Counted from the first letter of the stretch, positions 1-12,700 are shown. The stretch: DNA of 64,000 nt from Calamus simplicifolius (GCA_900491605.1 UESW01003879.1:1558953-1622952), one strand, 5' to 3'. Numbers and translations: made by a program. Notes: generated from the letters alone by a model not told the origin.

Positions 1-559
1 AGTAGGATCACGAGGCCCTGGATCTAAGACATTATGAGCTATGTCTTGATAATCTGACAAAAGCAACATTTACAAGCAATCAATAAACATAAAAGCAACG
101 GCATATCAGCCGCTATTATTTAGATGTGATGTTATGCCACATCTACGGCATATCAGCCGCTATTATTTAGATCTGAATACAACGAATCTTATTTTTAAAT
201 ATTATGCTTTTCTCCATGCATATGTTTAAGCTTAGCTTCCCCAAATATTTTATGCTATGCATATACTAAAATTTAGCAGGTTTTACATACATTTAAGGTT
301 TGCTATAAAATGTACAGTTATAGCATGATATATAAGGGCCGAATTATAGATCAAATGTGGGACGTTCACATCCATACAACAAAGCAAAAATAATTTGTTT
401 ATATAGAGTATGGGATATGCTAGATGTCTCTAAACCCACTATTAATCTCAGTGTCATATCGATTAACCGATCTAGTTGTCTAGGATTATCGAATCTAGTT
501 GAGAAAATCACATACAAGGGACTTTGTGTACCTTGTAAAGTCTATAAAAAGATGGATTT
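1..559. other. AT-rich intergenic DNA with a short direct repeat
   Basis: No convincing coding sequence is visible. A 28-bp segment beginning ACGGCATATCAGCCGC occurs at 98-125 and again at 145-172, a spacing of 47 bp. The rest is unassigned and could be the edge of a transposable element that extends left of the window. Confidence 0.4.
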
Positions 560-960
560 TTGGTGGTAGGCGAGCCGTGGCGGGGGGGATCTTTCCGGTG
601 AGCCGTGGCAGGGGGATCTCTCCGGCGAGCCGTGGCGGGGGGAGGATAAAAAGGGCTTTAAGCGAGCGATGGGAGGATAAAAAGGGCTTCCAGCCCTTTA
701 AAACAATCCCCCCGATCGTAGGCTCTCTGGTCGGGGGGACTGTGTTGAAATCGCCACATGGTGCGGCGATTTCATTTCTGAAATCGCCACACCATGTGAC
801 GATTTCTGCTCGGCCCTTGTCAGCAACCCAGCTGACGAGGCCGAGCCTGAGTGACGGTATAGGATGACTAAGCAGGGGGAAAACACCATTTGAAATGACG
901 TTTTCCCCTTTAACACCATTTCCATCAAAAGTTTACATCCCATACCTTTCGTTTAAAACC
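560..960. repeat. GC-rich block with repeated palindromes
   Basis: A sharp GC-rich island sits in AT-rich DNA. It opens with three imperfect copies of GAGCCGTGGC followed by a G-run (about 581-645), then two copies of GGAGGATAAAAAGGGCTT (from about 651 and 672). Two consecutive 27-bp near-palindromes follow at 747-773 and 780-806, each reading GAAATCGCCAC... and its near complement. No open frame here resembles a protein I know. This kind of block is common in plant LTR or non-autonomous element interiors, but I cannot name the family. Confidence 0.45.
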
Positions 961-1239
961 AGTGCCTTTTGGCACCGGTTTGAAAAACGACTCTAACTTT
1001 TTTGGTATAAAATTAAATTGGTTCTCTAATATATATATTTTTTATCACATATCAATCTATACGCAATCATTCTATTCCAAAGTTTTATATCATAACTTAT
1101 GAGTTTAATATCATGATAAAAGGAATAATTTTGAATATTAGTTTTTTATTCTAATAAACTAGAATGATAATATTTTTCATCCCTTGATTTATAAGATCTT
1201 TGTAAATAAATTAGTCAACTCGAGTTACCCGCACATGAC

Positions 1240-2900
1240 TTAAATACCTAGATACTTCAATAGGAATTCTATCATGTACAATTGTTTTTACTATTTTCAT
1301 ATTTTTTATAGTATTCTTTATCTTAGATACTATAATTTTACATATACTTAATATTTCTATCTTTATTCACATATTAAATCATTACATGAATATATCCATT
1401 TTTATTGAACTAGTAAGATATCTTAAATCATTACATGATTTTTTTAATAATTTAAATAATTTATCTTTCTTTGATCTTATTCATGTGAATAATTTTTTTT
1501 TGATTTTTATCTTTAATCCAATTAACTTGAGTCATATCTGTAATTTTCATTCTCCTATTCTTGGAATTATATATATTTTTTCTTTATTCTTAGTTTCTAG
1601 CTTACGATATAGTTTTTTTTTATACCTTGAATCTAGTCTTTTATACCATATTTTAATTTTATTCTTAATTATTTTATTACTTTTATAGGCTTTTCTATTT
1701 TTATATTTAAATAATTTTTTATAACACTCTTTTTCAACTTAATTACTAAATGAACTTTCTTTTAAGATCTTTTCTTTTTCTAATCCCTCTATGATTACTT
1801 TTTTGATATTGTTGAAATCTCTTCTACATAATATTAATTTCTTCATCTAAACCTTATTTTTTTCCTTTAATATTTTATCCTCAAAAGTTTTTTTTTCCTT
1901 TAAAATTTTATCATCCAATCCTCGAGTTTCTATATTTTTTAGTCATTCTCTTTTATTTCTTAATATATTCATCCAAAATTATCAATTTATGCTGAATGGG
2001 CAAACTCTTATCTGATATAATCTTACAATATTTAATCAAAAATCTATCAATCCTTCTAGTAAAGAAAAATTCTATCCGATCAATATTATATATACTTTTA
2101 AAAGTTATATCTTTTTAGAGCAGGTATTTCCTAATAATAATTCATATGCCAAGATGACTTTTTTTTTAATTATATCTCTAAAATCGTAATCTCTAAATAG
2201 TCTTTTAAAATTGATATTATACTTATCCATGTTCATTCAATTTTTTCAGATAAATATCTTTTCTCTACTAAGAAAACTTTTAAATTATTCAATTCAAATC
2301 CTTCTAAAAGCATTGCTTTTATCTTACTTGAGGAATAGAAGTACTAATAATATCAAAGATTCTCCTAATATCAGTTTAATTAAGTTTATTCTATTTCTAG
2401 CATGTAATTTCATCTTTTAAATTCTTATCTTACATATCTTTTTTATTATCTTTTATATAAAACAAAGATTATAGCTTTCCTTAGTAATTTTTTTCCTTTT
2501 CTTCTATCTACTTAGTCTTTTATGAACAATTATTCTAACCCTCTTTTTAGTCATTATAGCTATTTGTTTCATTAATTGTCCTATGAATGATTATATATTT
2601 TAAATTGTTAAATGTATTCTACTTTTTAGATAATTTTTTTAGTTATAATTGGTTATATAAGAGTTGGGAAAAGACTTAGATGAGTTGAGGTGTTGTAGAT
2701 AATTATTTATATAAGAACCCTAATTAACCTATGCTCATTATTTACTACTTCTTGAGTCTAACGCAATGCTTTATAGGTAAGAGCATCCCAATCATTTTTT
2801 TCTAATGAATTTATATCTATAGAATGTGACTATAATTTATATTAGCTATTAATATTACAATCTCCTTCTTTATCTAAATTTATAACTAGTTATGTACAAA
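1240..2900 (-). mobile_element. Degenerate RTE-type LINE relic (copy 1)
   Basis: This AT-rich stretch has no usable frame. It aligns by eye, segment after segment, with the copy at about 19230-21015: the shared GAACTAGTAAGA segment near 1408 and 19430, the segment near 2500-2620 matching 20630-20700, and the segment near 2810-2900 (TATAGAATGTGACTATAAT versus TATAGAGTGTGATAATAG). The second copy retains a recognisable antisense APE-type endonuclease fragment, which is the basis for the LINE call on the minus strand. The edges are approximate. Confidence 0.5.
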
Positions 2901-4160
2901 ACATATTATATTACTATGAACAACAATTATTTTATTCTTTTAAATAAACTAATAAATTTCTTATCAAAATTCAAAATTTTGTATAATTTCCATTCAAAAG
3001 ACTTTGCATCACGATGCAGTAATATTAAATTTCTATTAAGTGAACATATGTGAAAAGTTTTCATTATTATTTGTTTCTTTCCTTTATAATATCATTATAA
3101 CAACTGTTTTAATAAGCATTATTTGAATTTACACAAAAATATTGAATTTTAAAAAATTAATTTTCATCTAAAAAGATGGTAAGAAAGAAAATAATTTAAA
3201 AGTAATGCTATTGTATAACACATTTTGAAAGACTTGAAGGGCAATGCTATTGTCGGCCCACATATCGACTCGACCAAGGGCTCGGGTTACTGGATCATTC
3301 GTTCAACCGTCGGATCACCGATTGAACTATCGATTTAATTATTTTAATATAAAAATATATTTATGTTAATAATAATTTTTAATAAAAAATTAAGATCGAT
3401 ATGATAATAAACTTTAACATCTAATGCCATAAAAACAATTATAATTATAATTATACAAATATATTAAACTAATAATTAAAAAATGATACATATAATAATC
3501 TTTTAAAATTTAAATATAAAAAGTTAAAATACACTTGAAATCTACGAGCATCTACATTAAAGAACTAAATAATAGTCATCAAAAAGTATAAAATTGGGTC
3601 AAAATTTAAAATCTATTGAAACGGCATTGACAAACCTTTGATCCCATCTAGTTCAAATTGATTAGTTCATAGGTAAATCAGAGGAGTTAATCGGGTTATT
3701 TTGAGTGTTCTATACATTCAATTTATTTTTAGAATTAGACAGATTTGACCTTCAGATTCTGGTTCAATCAATTAATTCGATTCGATCTTAACAACTATGA
3801 TTCTTCCGAAGCTACCCTTTTAGCCAACCTTATCTGTAACATAGGATGAGAACTTTATTTGTGACTATTTGTATCTATTTAAATAAGTTTAAATGAACAC
3901 AAGATTTTATAGGGTCATCCAATTTAATATCACTCTTGCCAACTAGAATTCTAATAAGAATCGGTGCATTACTGCTGTTATGATCACATGAAGACGGAAG
4001 AAATCGAAGGGAATGTTTCTTTTTAGATTTTTTCATAGAAATAAAGAGGGATGCGAGGAAACTGTTGGAATATATATATATATATATACAAGGGGGACCA
4101 AAAAATTAAAAAAATAAAATAAAAAGGGCAAAATATCGGTCGTGAGGCTTATAACAGTCT
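2901..4160. other. Intergenic DNA upstream of the PPR gene
   Basis: No gene is visible. The segment of about 3240-3800 opens and closes with GGTT/TTGAAC-type words (for example CGTTCAACCGTCGGATCACC near 3301, and TTCTGGTTCAATCAATTAATTCG near 3758 in part). This resembles the dispersed plant repeat built on GGTTCAACCGG words, so it may be an old non-autonomous insertion. A short TA run lies at about 4072-4088, and an AT-rich stretch (4100-4135) follows immediately upstream of the PPR gene leader. Confidence 0.35.
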
Positions 4161-4226
4161 ATGGTGATTTCCGTGGAGCCGTTGCGATGGAATGATGCGG
4201 TTTCCGGAGCCTTCCCTCCCTCCCGA
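4161..4226 (+). promoter_or_regulatory. Upstream ATGs overlapping the PPR start
   Basis: ATG codons at 4161 and 4192 lie in the other two frames and open long frames (to 4691 and 4563) that overlap the PPR start at 4226. If the transcript begins upstream of 4161, both would compete with the main start. Their products are low-complexity Pro/Ser/Arg sequence and look like by-products of GC-rich DNA, so I do not call them as genes. They may simply mean that transcription starts close to 4226. Confidence 0.3.
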
Positions 4227-5943
4227 TGCTCTACCCCTCTTCCTCCGCCGCCGTCGTGTCACTCGCCGGCATCCTCCGCTTCGCCGCCAGTGCCGGCTCC
4301 CTCCGCCTCGTCCTCCAAGCCCATGCCCGTGCCTTCCCCTTCGGCCTTCACCGCCACCCTCTCCTCTCGTCCGTCCTCATCTCCGGATACTCCCGCCTCG
4401 GCCAACCCTCACTATCTCGCCTCGTCTTCGACTCTGCCACCGCCGCCGGCGCCCCGTCCAACGTCTTTGTCTGGAACGCCCTCCTTGCCGCCTACTCCCG
4501 CGCCGGCCTCTTCCTCGAGCCTCTCGCCCTCTTCCGCCGCATGCGCCCCCGGCAATCTCCTGATCATTTCACGCTCGCTATCCTGGCCAAGGCCTCCGCG
4601 GAGCTCGCCGACTCTGGCACCGGTAGGGGCATTCATTCCCTCGTTATCCGCCTCGGCTTCGACTCCGACACCGTGGTTGCCAACTCTCTGATTCTTCTGT
4701 ATTTTAGATGCGGGTGTGCCGAAGATGCTCGGCAGATGTTTGATGAAATGCCCGTGAGGAGTGTCGCTTCTTGGAATGCGTTGATTTCGAAGTTGGTGAG
4801 TTTGGGGGATAGCTTGGATGAGGAGGAGGTGTGGAGGCTCATGATTCGGATGCAGATGGAAGGAGTGAAGCCGGATGGCTTCACGGTCTCCGCAGTTCTA
4901 CCTTTGTGTGGCTGGCTTCGTGGGAGAGAGATCCATTGTTATGTTGTGAAGAATGATCTGGGTTTGGGTTCGGATTACCATGTGGGAAGTTGCCTAATCG
5001 ATATGTACTCGAAAAGCAGGCACGTGGATTTGGGAAGGCGGGTTTTTGATGGAATGGCGTCCAAGAATTTGGTCACTTGGACAGGCATGATTGCTGGCTA
5101 TGTGGAGAATAGGGAGTTCAAGGAAGCTCTAAGGCTTTTTTGGGTGATGCAATTTAGAGATGGCTTAGTGCCCAATAAGGTGACTCTGGTAAGTATCCTC
5201 CCTGCAATTGGATCCCTCGCAAACTTGGCAGACGGGAAGCAAGTTCATGGTTTTGCCATCAGAGCAGAATTGAATAGAGAAGTTTCTTTGAATAATGCTT
5301 TGATTGATATGTACTCTAAATGTGGAAACTTGAATTATGCAAGACGTGTATTTGATGATGAGTCTTGGCATAAAGATGTCATCTCTTGGAGCTCGATGAT
5401 TCATGCTATGGGATTCATGGCAAGGGAGATGAAGCCATTGTGTTGTTTAATGAAATGCGCAGTCTTGGAGTCAAACTAAATCAAATAACCAGTTTAGCAG
5501 TTCTCTCAGCCTGTGACAGGGCAGGTTTGATATCTGAAGGTGTTGATATTTATAATTCTTTAGTAAAGAATCATGATGTTGTTCCCAGTGTTGAAATGTG
5601 TTCTTGTGTTGTTGGTATGCTAGGTCGAGCTGGTCAGCTGAATCAAGCTGTGGCTTTTATAGATTCAATGCCAGTCTCACCCTCGCCTAGTGTTTGGGGA
5701 GCTCTTTTTAGTGCTTCTGTGATTCATAACAATCAGGAACTGCAAGATTTGGCTTCCAGGTTCCTTCTTCGGTTGGAACCAGAAAATTCATCGAATTATG
5801 TGTCTGTGTCAAATTTACATGCCTCTTCTGGAAGATGGGATTATGTGGCACAAGTGAGGACAAGAATGAAGGAACGAGGGTTGAGAAAGATGACTGGCTA
5901 TAGTTGGATTAATGTCGACAGTATGTTATACTCATCCGAATAA
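4226..5943 (+). CDS. PLS-class pentatricopeptide repeat protein, E type, with one frameshift
   Basis: This is an RNA-binding PPR protein expected in mitochondria or plastids, where PLS-class members act in RNA editing or splicing. The gene is intronless and starts at the first in-frame ATG. The N-terminus is rich in Ala, Ser and Arg, consistent with organelle targeting (inferred). Repeats include VFVWNALLAAYSRAG (residues about 80-94), SVASWNALISKL (179-190), YHVGSCLIDMYSK (251-263), NLVTWTGMIAGYVE (281-294), VSLNNALIDMYSKCGNL (353-369) and DVISWSSMIHA (384-394). After residue 394 (near 5408) the reading moves to another frame, as if one base were missing inside the conserved HAYG.HG motif. 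From there it continues to 5943 through more repeats and an E domain (PSVWGALFSAS, SNYVSVSNLHASSGRW, GYSWINV). Total length is about 572 residues, with no DYW domain. GC content falls steeply from 5' to 3'. Either a recent pseudogene or a sequencing/assembly error would explain the shift. Confidence 0.85.
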
Positions 5944-8900
5944 GTTTCACTATTGTCTGCTTATGAACTTTGTTGGATAACCTTCATTGGCAATGAAAGG
6001 AACTTGTCATGTTCTGAACTCTTGGTAATCTTGCATAAACTTCTAGAAGCTGAGTTTTTGACATTAGTTACTTGGATGGCCATATGATCATGAGAGTCTG
6101 GATAAGCTTCTTATTCAGGAGATGGTAAAACTATTCTGTGCTTTGTAACCCGATGCATGGCAAGAGGAGTTAAACCATCTCTTATTATAGCCAAAACAAA
6201 ATGGTTCTATTGTTGATTTTTTGGGCCTGGTTTCTTCTTTAACTTTTGGTAAATGACTTTTTCCATTAAAACCTTTCATGCTATTCTTTGCAGCTTGCAT
6301 CTTTCTTCAATGCATTGTATTATATGCAGGGAAAATCAAATTCGTGATGACCATGTGATGGTGGTTTGAGAACAATATTAAACTATCCCATTTGGGTTTT
6401 GCAGATAAGCAGAATGGGACTTGAAATTTATGAGAAATGGATAGAGGTAGATACTGTACCTTTTTGAACCTATGTTATCTCCTGAATTTGAGGTTAGAAC
6501 CTATGTACATGTCATTACTTTGCTTATTCTCTTGGAAGACATCTACAACATAGAATACAAAAGGACTTAATCACCCACTTTCTAAAAATGTGGTTCAAAA
6601 TTTATTTTCTAATATTATCATAACTTAATTAGAATATAAAGTTATATCATCTTTTCAATAAACCAATATTAATCATTTATTATTTATATTAAGTCATATT
6701 TAAACCTTCCCTTTCAATTGGTTTTGTTATATCTGATTGTTTCCAACTTTAGCTAAACATTTGCTGGATTACAATTTACACTAGTGCGAAATTAATCTTG
6801 ACTTTGATATGGTGACCATGGAACCTTATAAACTTCTTGTTTGGGAAAGTCAAATGCATAGAAAAATACATACATGCTTATATACATACATACATATGTA
6901 CATACGTACGTTTGTACATATGTATAGACATATGTAGAGAGAGTGATGAACTAGTATCTGATCAACTAGATTTTAAGTCAAATCCGGTGAGGTGAAATCA
7001 AAATACAGGGATCCAATATTAATGATCTGAGTTATTGAATATGTTCTACAATTTTTAAGCTGGTTAAAAATTTAAAAAAAATCATATAATTTAGAAACCC
7101 CCTAGCCTTGCATCAAGTAGTCAAATAGGCATTGTTTTGCATTATTTAAACTATCCCTTTTCTACTTCGTGCATAGGCTAGGGATATCTAAATCATATGA
7201 AGCAGTTAAGAGGCAGTAGATCCCATTAAATGGCTTAGCTCATGAGCATTGGATACACAAGTGCAAAAGGGCATATTTATTGCTAGTTCCATTAAATTAA
7301 CATTTTTATATGATCTTCTTTGAGATGTATATGGTGTAACCAAATACACAAAGGTTTTAATATTCTTTAGTGTCACAGAAATAAAGGATAAGATGGAGGA
7401 GAATTGATTGTTCCAATGATATGCATGAAAGCCCAAATATGTGCCTTTAAATATGAGGTACATATTGCATTGAGAATTTGATAAGAGGGGAAGCATGATG
7501 ACATATTTATCCTTAATCTAGCTGTGGTAGACAATGCCCACTTTTCTTATCTATTTTTTTTTTTTTTAAGAAGGCTAAAAGGAAGTAAAGATAAGTCAAA
7601 TGCCAAGATAAGACTATTAAAGACAAAATCTTGAAATGGTTCTGTTATGCAATTCTAGAACTAGTTTTTATACTTGAGATGTATTCTTGATGTCAAGTTC
7701 TTTAAATTTCTAATCATGCTATCAAAGCAACACTCTTATTTATTACAGATTGAACATGTGTTTGTCATGAGTCCAGATTCGACATAGATGTAGTAAATTA
7801 ATCAGGAAAAAAGAATATGATCAAGCAGTACCACTATTACTCACAGCTTTCTTGCAACAAATAATTCTGTACCTGGCAATTATAAAAAGAAACATGGATT
7901 AAGGGAGATGTGTCCTACAACATATCTGTAATTCAAATGCTTAATATTAGACTAAGTTAACTTACTTAATAGATCATTCTCAGCGCTGTGCATTTCTACA
8001 ATTGTTGATTGTCACGGTTAAGTTTATATTATAACAGAACATTGTCAAGCATAGGGTATGATAGCTAGTTACACAACCATTGAAATGAAATGTCTAGATA
8101 TTTGCTCATGTCCACTTTTGTAGGTAATTTGTGTTAAACATGACAGTAGAAGTACAAATTCTAAGCTATGAGTGAGTTAAGTGCTTACTTTAATTGCTTT
8201 CACTTGGAAATTTTCATTAGTCTCCTTCATTTGCTTTTACTTGAATTTTTCCATTATTTCTTTATTTTAATACTCTTATGTTATATTGAAACCATATCAC
8301 ATCCTAAATCTGATGAAATGGGATGAATTGAGACCATGGAATCCCTTCTTTTTGGTTAAGACCTTGACTTCTTATTGCACTTGTTAGCGGACAAATAAGC
8401 CCAACCCCCATCTTTTGCTGACCAGCTTTTGGGTTGTATTGGTAAGGTTGTGTTTGGAAACACTTTAATTTTTTCCTTTTTCTTTTGAGATTTCATGAAA
8501 ACATAAACATGTTTGGCATATTCAACTAAAACATAAATTTTCTATTAGCCATCTCCTATATTAGAACTAGACTCACACTAGAAAGTAGAGGAAGAAAGGT
8601 GGGGGTGTTGGGGGTGGTGGTGGAGATAGTATGGCTACAATAGTGGCAGTAACAAAGAGTGGGGTGAGGGGAGAAAATGGTTTGGGGTGGGAATGTAAAC
8701 AAGCCGAATACAAGAAGTTGGTCCTAGCTTAAGCTTGGCTTAGAGGATTGGGTGTCCTGCTTGAGCATGATTTAAGCTAATCATTAGCCAAGCTACCCTA
8801 CATCAAGCTTGGTTTCTCCACCATCGATCTGGCTTGTGCTTGTCTTGGACCCTTGGCGTGGCTTGTTAACAGCTAGGGAAGAGAACAAGGAGTTCATTTG

Positions 8901-9709
8901 AGAGCAAGCTGTCATATGTAGGAGTGGACAAGAGGAGCACCAACAACTTGTATTTGCATCATTGATCATGGTCATGACCAATATCTTGATCATGTTCAAC
9001 ATCCTAGACTTGATTATTAACTATATATACCCCAACTCTACATTCCTAGTATTGGTGTTGCATCATGGAGGACGGAGGGCAAAGAGAAGATAAAGTTGGA
9101 GCCGTAATTTTGAGAATTTTGGGGGATCAAGCCACCAGCCATGGAGAGTAATTTGCTAACCATGGAGGATTAAGCCACCAAACACCGTGGATTTAGTACT
9201 TGGGAGTTAAGGCTACTTAGGAGAGGAGGTGGTAGAGAGAGACTACAAACAAGAGAGGCTAGTAATTTTGGTTATCAACTATAGTAGATTTAAGCCATGA
9301 TATCACATCTAATGGTTACAATGACATTATCATTATAAACAAAAGGAATGTGATCTAATTGCTGAAGTACATACTTATTTGTGTAAATATTGTTTATATC
9401 GAAAAATAGAGAATGCCTATTTTATAAATAAAATTATATTATTAAATATACTTATTTTTATTTCATTTTATGTTAAACTGAACATGTGCGAGCTGGTCAT
9501 ACATAGCTTCTATTTAGGTTGTTCCAATATTGAGGTTATTTAGCTCATGTTTTCTCCTCTCTTTCAAGATTTTAAAATTTGAATTCAGAGAGACTTCGAC
9601 TTTACTACTTGAGATCCTTAACTTCCTAGCTAGAGAATTTGCCCTCTCCTTATTTTCCATCTGCCACCTTTCCTCCTTTCACCTCTTTTCCTTTCCCATC
9701 TCCCTAACC

Positions 9710-9716
<7 letters not shown>
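5944..9716. other. Intergenic DNA downstream of the PPR gene
   Basis: The first few hundred bases are probably the PPR 3' untranslated region. Beyond that I see no gene. A TACA/TATG-type simple repeat lies at about 6867-6935, a T-run at about 7554-7568, a G-rich patch near 8598-8625, and words related to AAGCTTGGCTT recur between about 8730 and 8815. Confidence 0.5.

Positions 9717-9747
<31 letters not shown>
9717..9747. repeat. (TC)n microsatellite
   Basis: An uninterrupted TC dinucleotide run of about 31 bp. It is followed downstream (9870-9915) by CCA repeats, a C-run and a short CA run. Confidence 0.95.
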
Positions 9748-9749
<2 letters not shown>

Positions 9750-10006
9750 TTGTTAGTTAGACCCTAGTTCATTTTCAATTTATTGGATATTCAATCCTGT
9801 TTTTCCTCTCCATGATCCCTATAACTTTGTCCCTCTCTTTACATGGCCTCCCATAGATCTACCCCTCTCACCACCACCACCACCCCCCCCCCCCCCCAAA
9901 ACACACACACACAATCCCCTCCTCCTCCCCTTTCTCCCCTGCTTTAGGTCTGCTCCACCTTCTTTGCAGTCCTCTAATGAGTCCAGCCTCTTCCCCCTCA
10001 TTCTTA

Positions 10007-10751
10007 GGGGTTGTTTAGGACTTTGAAATTGAACTTGTGCTGTAAGTCAACTTGCAGTGTGGTTCATTTCATTTGTTTGGAGTCAATAAGTTAAATTACT
10101 TGGTGTAAGTCAAGTTGTACTTGTGGACTTAAAAACCTACAAGTTGACTCTCAATTAAATTGATCATAGGTTGACTTGTAAAGAGTTAGAGTTGACGAAG
10201 GATGTAACAGAAATACACCCCATTCACGTTTCTTCACGTCCCGATGATAAATACAAAACACACGGCTTCATTCTTTCATGCCTCCTTCCATGCATCTTTT
10301 GAGAGATTTCACCCATTTGAAGACTCCATTTTTGGATATTTCTTTCCTTCATTTCCTTCCCATATTTCATCCATCACCGATCATCTAGGATTTGATGCGC
10401 CACATATAGGGTGAGGTGGAAATAGTGGATTGTATCTAAATGAATCCTGAGACTTTTTTAAAATAATTTCCTCCTTTATTGGTTGCACCATCAGTTTTCT
10501 TTATTCGCTCTAATTGGTCTAATTGGTTGAAGAAATAGTTTTTAAAAAACTTGCGACTAGAGCTAAGTTCAATGTCTTGTTTACAGGATGATTGTATTTT
10601 CTTATTGTTACATCTAATCAAATAGCTTTTTTTAACTAACAGTATTTATAGCTGCAACCTTCCATACAATGTCTGTTCAATTACATGCAACTCAACTACA
10701 TTGTAACTTAAGCTGCATTGTCAATCCACTTGCAGGATTCCAAACAGCCCC
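10007..10751. mobile_element. Tourist-like (PIF/Harbinger-type) non-autonomous element
   Basis: The left terminus reads GGGGTTGTTTAGGA and the right terminus reads TCCAAACAGCCCC, which are imperfect inverted repeats of each other. A TTA trinucleotide lies immediately outside each end (10004-10006 and 10752-10754), matching the TWA target duplication of PIF/Harbinger transposons. Subterminal words such as GTAAGTCAACTTGCAG and their complements extend the inverted structure. At 745 bp it is long for a MITE, and no transposase frame is present. The internal part (about 10200-10650) is unrelated to the termini and may be filler or captured sequence. Confidence 0.75.
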
Positions 10752-10757
10752 TTATTG

Positions 10758-10760
<3 letters not shown>

Positions 10761-10804
<44 letters not shown>

Positions 10805-10813
10805 TCTCTCTCT
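10761..10813. repeat. (TC)n microsatellite, interrupted once
   Basis: About 53 bp of TC repeat with one TA interruption near 10789. It begins 7 bp beyond the right target duplication of the Tourist-like element. The following 150 bp are strongly pyrimidine-rich. Confidence 0.95.
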
Positions 10814-12700
10814 GCCACTTCATTTCCTTTCACTTTTTGTGGCCCCTCTCTCATAGTTCTCTATCTCTCATCTTTTCTTTTCCTTCCACCATTTGTGTTC
10901 GAGTCCCTTTTTTTAAGCCTTGCCTCCCCCTCCCTCTTTCATGTGTGGTTGAGAATCCGGTCATCTCCCTTGACCTCTCCCTTCTTGGCTAAGTTGTTAG
11001 CTCCTTCCATCTCTCATGGATATAGGATTCGTGAAGTTTGTGTTTTCCCATCATTAGTGTTTGTTGAGTCATGGTGATGGATTTGTGATGACAGTAGTTT
11101 CCTCTCACAGGTGTTATTCCACCACTTTATCCCTTTCTTTGGCTTTGTTCTTGGGGTGATGGTGCTTTCAGCAACAATGGAGCTCTGCCACCAAGGTGAC
11201 ATCTCAGCTTGTTGATTAGTGATCTTTCCTGGTTGCTGACATTGGTGTTGTCATTGGGGTGCTTACAATTTTACTGGTGTTCCAGAGCTTTCGACTAGTG
11301 CTTTGGTCAGTTGGTGGACTTTTGAACTTTAAAATTTGAATTTCCTCTTTTTTTGTTGGGAAGAGTTCTTTTTTGTTATTAGAAAGTGTGGCCTGAAATT
11401 GGATTTGACCGTGGAGTTGGTTTTTTAGTCTTTATGATGTTTGTTGAGCTTATCTCTTGTTGTATCTTCATTTTCTTAATTTGAACTAAATTTCAAGATG
11501 AATTCAAGCTAATTTGGTCATTCATGTAACAGCTGTACTTAGGATGGGGGTACTTGTTCAAAAAAAAAAATTCTTTCTTTCCATTTTCTGGAAATTCTGA
11601 GAACTGATTTTAAAAGTGGAAAACAAAAGTAATAGTAACAAACAGACTTTTTGTCTGTCTTAATAAATAAGGGAAAAAAGTAATGCCAAATATTCCCTAA
11701 AGTTGCTACCGCTTAATAAATCATTATTATATGGTTTTCACTTTTAGCAGATACCTGAATCCTGGAAGTTTCAGGCACCTGCTTTTTATGACTTGGTTCA
11801 TGCAAACAGGAAAATATTGGATAGCTTTTCTATAGGAGCCCAGAAAATGCCTCTTTAATCTATAATAACAATCACATACATTTATTCTAGGAATTGCATA
11901 CTTTAACAAGAAAGCATGAATACTTTATAACACATGTTTCCTTGGAGATGTCAGGGCATTCAACTTGTATCAAACACTATAACAAATAACTAAACAATCC
12001 CACTAATCAACCATCTAGATAGTTGAAGAAGCATGACATGTGGCATGTTATGTAGAAAAGGAGAAGATTTCTTTACATCTGAATGCCATCCTTTCTTATT
12101 GGTAATTTGAGTTTGTTGTAAGAGGAGTGCTGAAGGAACTTTGATGACAATTCCTTGCACTTTAGAGAGCATAATCAGAGTATTATGTTTCTGGTATCCC
12201 TCTGGTGAAATTTTGTAGCCCTACTAAAGAAGAAAATGACACATGGAGCGGGAAGAGAATGAATCTGCTTACTCAAATGATGTTAAAATGCATCTTATGC
12301 AACAGATTGTATCTAAAACATCGTGCTTGGTCAAGCATGATTCTCTTGGACTAGCATTATATACGAGGTCACACAATTTTGATGATGTTGAAAGGTGATG
12401 ATCATTGAGAGTGTGTGACCAGAGTCATTATTGGAAGTTTTTATCCCATGCTTATGCTTAATGTGAATCCCTTCTAGGTTAGCAAGGCCAATCTTGCCAT
12501 GATAGGGTCAATTCAGTCTCTCGTAAAGGGCAAAGGATCTTCTAAAGGATACTCAACTCATTTAAGTCTTTTTTCAACTACATAGGGTCGACTATATAGG
12601 GTCGGCTATATGAATTTGCTTTCTTCATTCTGCTCCATTCAGGATCCGCTAAAGGATGCAGCTCTAAATATATCTGCTTGATAAATCCACCACAAATGTT
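10814..12700. other. Intergenic DNA, no gene seen
   Basis: Open frames are short and lack recognisable domains. A segment near 12580-12660 contains the words CATAGGGTCGACTATATAGG and TCGGCTATATGAA, which resemble the 3' end of plant SINE or RTE elements. This is too little for a firm call. Confidence 0.4.

Noticed and set aside
98..172. CRISPR-like direct repeats
   Set aside because: Only two copies with a single spacer, in a eukaryotic nuclear context.
1386..1688. 100-codon Phe/Ile/Leu-rich frame
   Set aside because: AT-rich LINE relic read on the wrong strand. The hydrophobicity comes from T-rich codons, not a membrane protein.
4161..4691. Pro/Ser-rich plus-strand frame at the PPR start
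   Set aside because: Low-complexity translation of the GC-rich PPR 5' end in the wrong frame.
10669..11077. Ser/Leu-rich plus-strand frames
   Set aside because: They run through the TC microsatellite and pyrimidine-rich flank.
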